From the NCBI GenBank assembly GCA_963792075.1, contig CAWBUW010000009.1, positions 124,001-188,000 on the forward strand: a DNA stretch of 64,000 nucleotides. Reading direction: 5' to 3'. Made by a program: the position numbers and the translations under genes. Shown in pieces: positions 61,333 through 64,000 of this stretch; position 1 is the stretch's first letter; the number at the start of each line of letters is the position of its first letter. This DNA is from CAWBUW01 sp963792075 (lineage in GTDB: Bacteria > Chloroflexota > Anaerolineae > Anaerolineales > UBA4823). The notes under the pieces were generated by a model that worked only from the letters and a program-made list of their open reading frames with translations, was not told the DNA's origin and did no database searches.

Positions 61333-61797
61333 TTACCAGCGTTTGGCATCCAGGTCTTTGATCATTTGCACTTTAGGAAGCGAGCGACCGCCTTGAAATT
61401 CGCTGTCCAGCCAAATGTCAATCATTTTCATGGCTGTGCTTAAACCTATAACCTGGCTGCCAAGAGTCACGATCTGTGCATCGTTACTGGCCCTGGCACG
61501 CTCTGCCGTATACGCGTCATGGATGCAGACCGCCCGCACCCCTGGGACCTTGTTGGCCACAATTGCCATTCCGGCACCTGTTCCGCAAACCAGCAGACCG
61601 CGATCATACTTACCATCCCGGATCGTTTCGGCAAGTTTGATGGCAACTTCAGGGTAATATGTAGGATCATCTGATTTAAACACGCCCAGGTCGACAACAA
61701 CATAGCCCTGGCTGCGCATGTGCTCAGCCAAAGCATCCTTTAATAACATTCCATTTTGATCAGCACCCACGACAATGGGCTTATTCTTGTCTGCCAT
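61333..61797 (-). CDS. RpiB/LacAB-family sugar-phosphate isomerase with altered active site
   Basis: 154 residues, typical length. It keeps the catalytic Cys71 in VCGTGAGMAIVANKVPGVRAV. Two other positions differ from ribose-5-phosphate isomerase B: the DH motif is Asp13-Gln14 (GADQNG), and the His before ND is Ser104 (RASNDAQIV). RpiB homologues with other substrates act on allose-, galactose- or erythrulose-phosphates (for example LerI and DerI in erythrulose-phosphate routes). It probably isomerises the product of the decarboxylase step. GGAG precedes the ATG. Confidence 0.88.
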   Translation of the reverse strand: MADKNKPIVVGADQNGMLLKDALAEHMRSQGYVVVDLGVFKSDDPTYYPEVAIKLAETIRDGKYDRGLLVCGTGAGMAIVANKVPGVRAVCIHDAYTAERARASNDAQIVTLGSQVIGLSTAMKMIDIWLDSEFQGGRSLPKVQMIKDLDAKRW

Positions 61798-61820
61798 CCG
61801 TCATTCTCCGTGTGCGAATA

Positions 61821-62477
61821 TTATTTTTTCCGGGAGCGCATGAGCCAATCCAAAGTTTGTTGATAGTGGTTTTTTACGATTTCTTCCACATCACATTCAT
61901 TTCCGCTGCGCAACGCAGCAATGATATCTGTGTGCTCCTGGACAACTTGTTCAAATCGACCGGGTAACTTTAGACTGATGTAGCGATAATTCCTGCTGGC
62001 ATCATACAGCGATCTTAACATGCTTCCCAAGCGCGGGGAATTCGCTGCTCTCCATAGACAGGAATGAAATTCCAAGTTTAACTCCTGAAAACGTTCCTCA
62101 TCATTTGAATGCTTCAAGTCAATTATTCTTTGGTTTAATTTCTCTAACTGGTCTAAATGGCTGTCATTAATATTCGGGCATGCCAGGCGAGCAGCCAGGC
62201 TTTCCAAAGCCACCCGAATTTGGAAGACCTCAACCAGGTCTTCTTCAGAAGTTAGCACGACAGTCGCGCCTTTGTGAGGAATCAAAGATACCAAACCGGT
62301 AGCGGCTTCAAGCTGTTGGAGCGCCTCACGGATAGGCATTCTGCTTACGTTAAACTCATTGGCCAGATCGTTGGTAATCAAGCGTTGACCGGGAGAGTAT
62401 TGACCTTTCAAAATCCTCTCTTTGAGCGTATCATATACGATTTCCCGAATAGTCCGGTAATTATTTTCTATTCCCAT
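61821..62477 (-). CDS. GntR-family regulator, FCD type (second)
   Basis: 218 residues from ATG 62477, with GGAGGG eight bases upstream (an in-frame TTG at 62492 overlaps it). Winged helix (YDTLKERILKGQYSPGQRLITNDLANEFNVSRMPIREALQQLEA) plus FCD domain (NLEFHSCLWRAANSPRL, EHTDIIAALRSGN). Its layout closely parallels the regulator at 53110 (same motif order), so the two are probably paralogues from a common ancestor. First gene of the run gntR-rpiB-DMT-gntR-UPF0261. Confidence 0.92.
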   Translation of the reverse strand: MGIENNYRTIREIVYDTLKERILKGQYSPGQRLITNDLANEFNVSRMPIREALQQLEAATGLVSLIPHKGATVVLTSEEDLVEVFQIRVALESLAARLACPNINDSHLDQLEKLNQRIIDLKHSNDEERFQELNLEFHSCLWRAANSPRLGSMLRSLYDASRNYRYISLKLPGRFEQVVQEHTDIIAALRSGNECDVEEIVKNHYQQTLDWLMRSRKK

Positions 62478-62546
62478 TGATAATCCCTCCAATCAATGCT
62501 TGAGAAAAATCCACACAGCAGTGAATGCATTACCATTTTACCCTTT

Positions 62547-62891
62547 TCAGGATTCCGGGGGGGCAATTACAGCCAGATAAACGATCTTTTCTGCCCCGTA
62601 ATTAAAAGCAGCGTGTTCTTCACCAGCCGGAACAAAAATCGCCTCACCGGCATGCGCAGTAATTTCATTCTTATTCTTATCCGAAAGGGTTAAAGCGCCT
62701 TCGAGGATGTAAAATACATGCTCCTGGGTAGGGTGAACATGAAATATGGAACTTCCACCGGGTTGATAAACGCCGAGTTTGACCACACAGCTCTTTGCAC
62801 CCACCGATGCAGCCGCGATTTCCTGGGATGTAACGTTGGTATGATCCGGGGTCGGTACAACCGGATTATTTTGAGGATGGATCAATTTCAT
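62547..62891 (-). CDS. single-domain cupin
   Basis: 114 residues from ATG 62891, with ACAGGAA upstream; a frame from 62954 would start in a repeat. Cupin motif 1 is IFHVHPTQEHVFYILEGAL (His, His, Glu), motif 2 GEAIFVPAGEEHAAFNYG. The metal-binding His residues are intact. Small cupins in sugar-acid clusters can be isomerases, lyases or sensor proteins; function here is unknown. 69 bp separate it from gntR. Confidence 0.87.
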   Translation of the reverse strand: MKLIHPQNNPVVPTPDHTNVTSQEIAAASVGAKSCVVKLGVYQPGGSSIFHVHPTQEHVFYILEGALTLSDKNKNEITAHAGEAIFVPAGEEHAAFNYGAEKIVYLAVIAPPES

Positions 62892-62954
62892 GGTAATTTT
62901 TCCTGTGTAAATCAGACCTGACAGGCGACCAGCATCCTTGGGAGTTAGAGCCAT

Positions 62955-63042
62955 ATCATCTCAATAATTGGGGGTGGGGGGCGTTTTGAGCGTGCTTTGC
63001 ACGCTCAAAACGCCCCACTTTCCCCCCTTTATTGAGAAGTTT
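62955..63042. repeat. CTCAATAA-family palindromic element, copy C
   Basis: Inverted relative to copy A and nearly identical along 88 bp: ATCATCTCAATAATTGGGGG at one end, CCTTTATTGAGAAGTTT at the other. The hairpin stem GGGGCGTTTTGAGCGTGC is perfect here, with a TTT loop. It lies between the sugar-binding protein gene and the cupin gene, both on the minus strand. Confidence 0.85.
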
Positions 63043-63093
63043 CGTAAAGCCGGTCAACCTGCCAGGGCTGATTTACATTTTAATCGAACGGGT

Positions 63094-64000
63094 TTAGGGT
63101 CTGTTCTTTAATACTGCCGGAGATTCATCGTACTTATCCACATCAGCCGCATATACCACGGTGATTGGGGTACGAACCTGGCGAGGAACTTCCTGTCCAT
63201 TGAGAGCCATGACGCAAGCTGCAACAGAATAATAAGCCTGTTCATAGACGCCCTGGGAAATGGTGAAAGCAACTTTGCCGGCTTTCATGGCTGTAACGGT
63301 AGGAGACTGGACGTCAAAAGAGCCGATGATAACCTGGCCGGTCTTGCCTGCGGCCGCGACGGCTTCAGCCGCACCTTCTGCCATGTTTCCACCCACACTG
63401 ACAACACCTTTCAGGTCTGGCCAACTCTGGAGAGTATCTTCAGCCGCTTTCTGGCCCTGGTCAAACATCCAGTTTGCCACAACAGATTTATATTCAATGT
63501 TGGGGAAATTCTTGTCCAATTCGACCTTGATGGCAGCGACACGGTCATCAGAGGTTTGCTGACCGGGAACACCTTCAAGGATGAGCAGCTTTCCTTCGCC
63601 TTTCATTAATCCGCCAATAGTTTGAGCGATGATCGTGCCAGCCTGGGTGCTATCGACACCGACAAATGACAGATAATCATCCCCGGCTCCCAAAGTGTTA
63701 TCAAAGACAACTGGAATCCCTTTGGATACAAGTTCGGCTACGGGGGCCTGGACTGCTTTGGAGTTGGCAGGTGCCAGGATGACACAATCCACACCCTTGG
63801 TAGCTACGTCTTCCAACATGGCGGTCTGTTCGGCAACATTATCTGCGGTGGATGGGGCATAATTTAAGAATGTGATCCCCATATCCTTGGCAGCTCGCTC
63901 GCCAGCAATAAGGTGGGATTCCCAAACCGGGGCAGCCTGTGATTTCACGATCATGGCAATGGTGTAATTTTTCTTGGCTTTCACGGAAGGATCAAAATTA
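63094..64000 (-). CDS. sugar-binding protein of an ABC importer, 5' end outside window
   Basis: The frame is open to base 64000, so at least 302 residues are visible; a GTG at 63984 is not the true start. It is a periplasmic-binding-protein type 1 fold of the RbsB class: YTIAMIVKSQAAPVWESHLIAGERAAKDMG, VDCVILAPANSKAV, GIPVVFDNT, VGVDSTQAG and IIGSFDVQSPTVTAM. Signal peptide and lipobox must lie upstream of the visible part. It would deliver the cluster's sugar or polyol to an ABC permease, presumably encoded beyond the window edge. Confidence 0.9.
   Translation of the reverse strand, partial: NFDPSVKAKKNYTIAMIVKSQAAPVWESHLIAGERAAKDMGITFLNYAPSTADNVAEQTAMLEDVATKGVDCVILAPANSKAVQAPVAELVSKGIPVVFDNTLGAGDDYLSFVGVDSTQAGTIIAQTIGGLMKGEGKLLILEGVPGQQTSDDRVAAIKVELDKNFPNIEYKSVVANWMFDQGQKAAEDTLQSWPDLKGVVSVGGNMAEGAAEAVAAAGKTGQVIIGSFDVQSPTVTAMKAGKVAFTISQGVYEQAYYSVAACVMALNGQEVPRQVRTPITVVYAADVDKYDESPAVLKNRP

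Noticed and set aside
1..64000. tRNA, rRNA or riboswitch genes
   Set aside because: I saw no T-loop/anticodon patterns, no rRNA sequence and no recognisable riboswitch core. Weakly conserved RNAs could be missed by eye.

Overview
The window reads as chromosomal DNA from a member of the Chloroflexota, most likely class Anaerolineae. This is an inference from gene content and style, not from a marker gene: GAF-rich sensor proteins, a BTAD/NB-ARC/TPR regulator, Thr-Pro-rich lipoprotein linkers, a DUF11-repeat surface protein ending in FLPLIMR, Tat-exported L,D-transpeptidases, and mreB placed directly behind atpC. I found no rRNA, tRNA, CRISPR array, transposase or phage gene.

Layout. 0-5 kb: signal transduction (5'-truncated GAF/HD-GYP protein, large PAS/GAF histidine kinase). 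5-9 kb: two paralogous Tat-exported L,D-transpeptidases around a methyltransferase, then a double-GNAT protein. 9-10.3 kb: two decayed genes (DNA methyltransferase, short-chain dehydrogenase). 10.3-15.2 kb: ClC channel, LacI regulator and CPA1 antiporter, both transporters ending in an RCK_C-like domain. 15.4-21.1 kb: propeller lipoprotein, a small conserved protein and a giant SARP-type regulator. 21.2-25.5 kb: MacAB-like ABC operon. 25.6-32.2 kb: MNT antitoxin with a HEPN stump, DUF885 peptidase, MFS transporter, GGDEF protein, RNA methyltransferase, lipoprotein. 32.4-35.8 kb: hydrolase, and the obg-nadD-udg operon. 36-39 kb: surface protein. 39-49.5 kb: housekeeping block (rex; atpA-G-D-C-mreB; M42 peptidase; yebC-ruvC-rlmI-like-ruvA). 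49.7-64 kb: a catabolic cluster for an unidentified sugar or sugar acid, built around a RuBisCO-like protein.

The catabolic cluster is the best candidate for an undescribed system. It combines a sugar-binding ABC protein, two zinc dehydrogenases, a propeller lactonase, an MBL-fold hydrolase, an FGGY kinase, a KGPDC/HPS-type decarboxylase, a form-IV RuBisCO-like protein, an RpiB-type isomerase with substituted active-site positions, a UPF0261 protein, a DMT transporter, a cupin and three GntR regulators. An oxidise-hydrolyse-phosphorylate-decarboxylate-isomerise route is plausible; the substrate cannot be read from the sequence.

The second notable signal is about twenty long, nearly perfect intergenic palindromes. 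Arms are 16-23 nt and loops are mostly three nt, very often GC-GAA-GC, GC-AAA-GC or their complements. Several form families with conserved outer parts and compensatorily varied stems, and two 103-nt composites flank rex in inverted orientation. Single-base frameshifts occur in at least five genes, including obg and ruvC, where the lost base lies in a homopolymer. Part of the apparent gene decay is therefore probably sequencing error.
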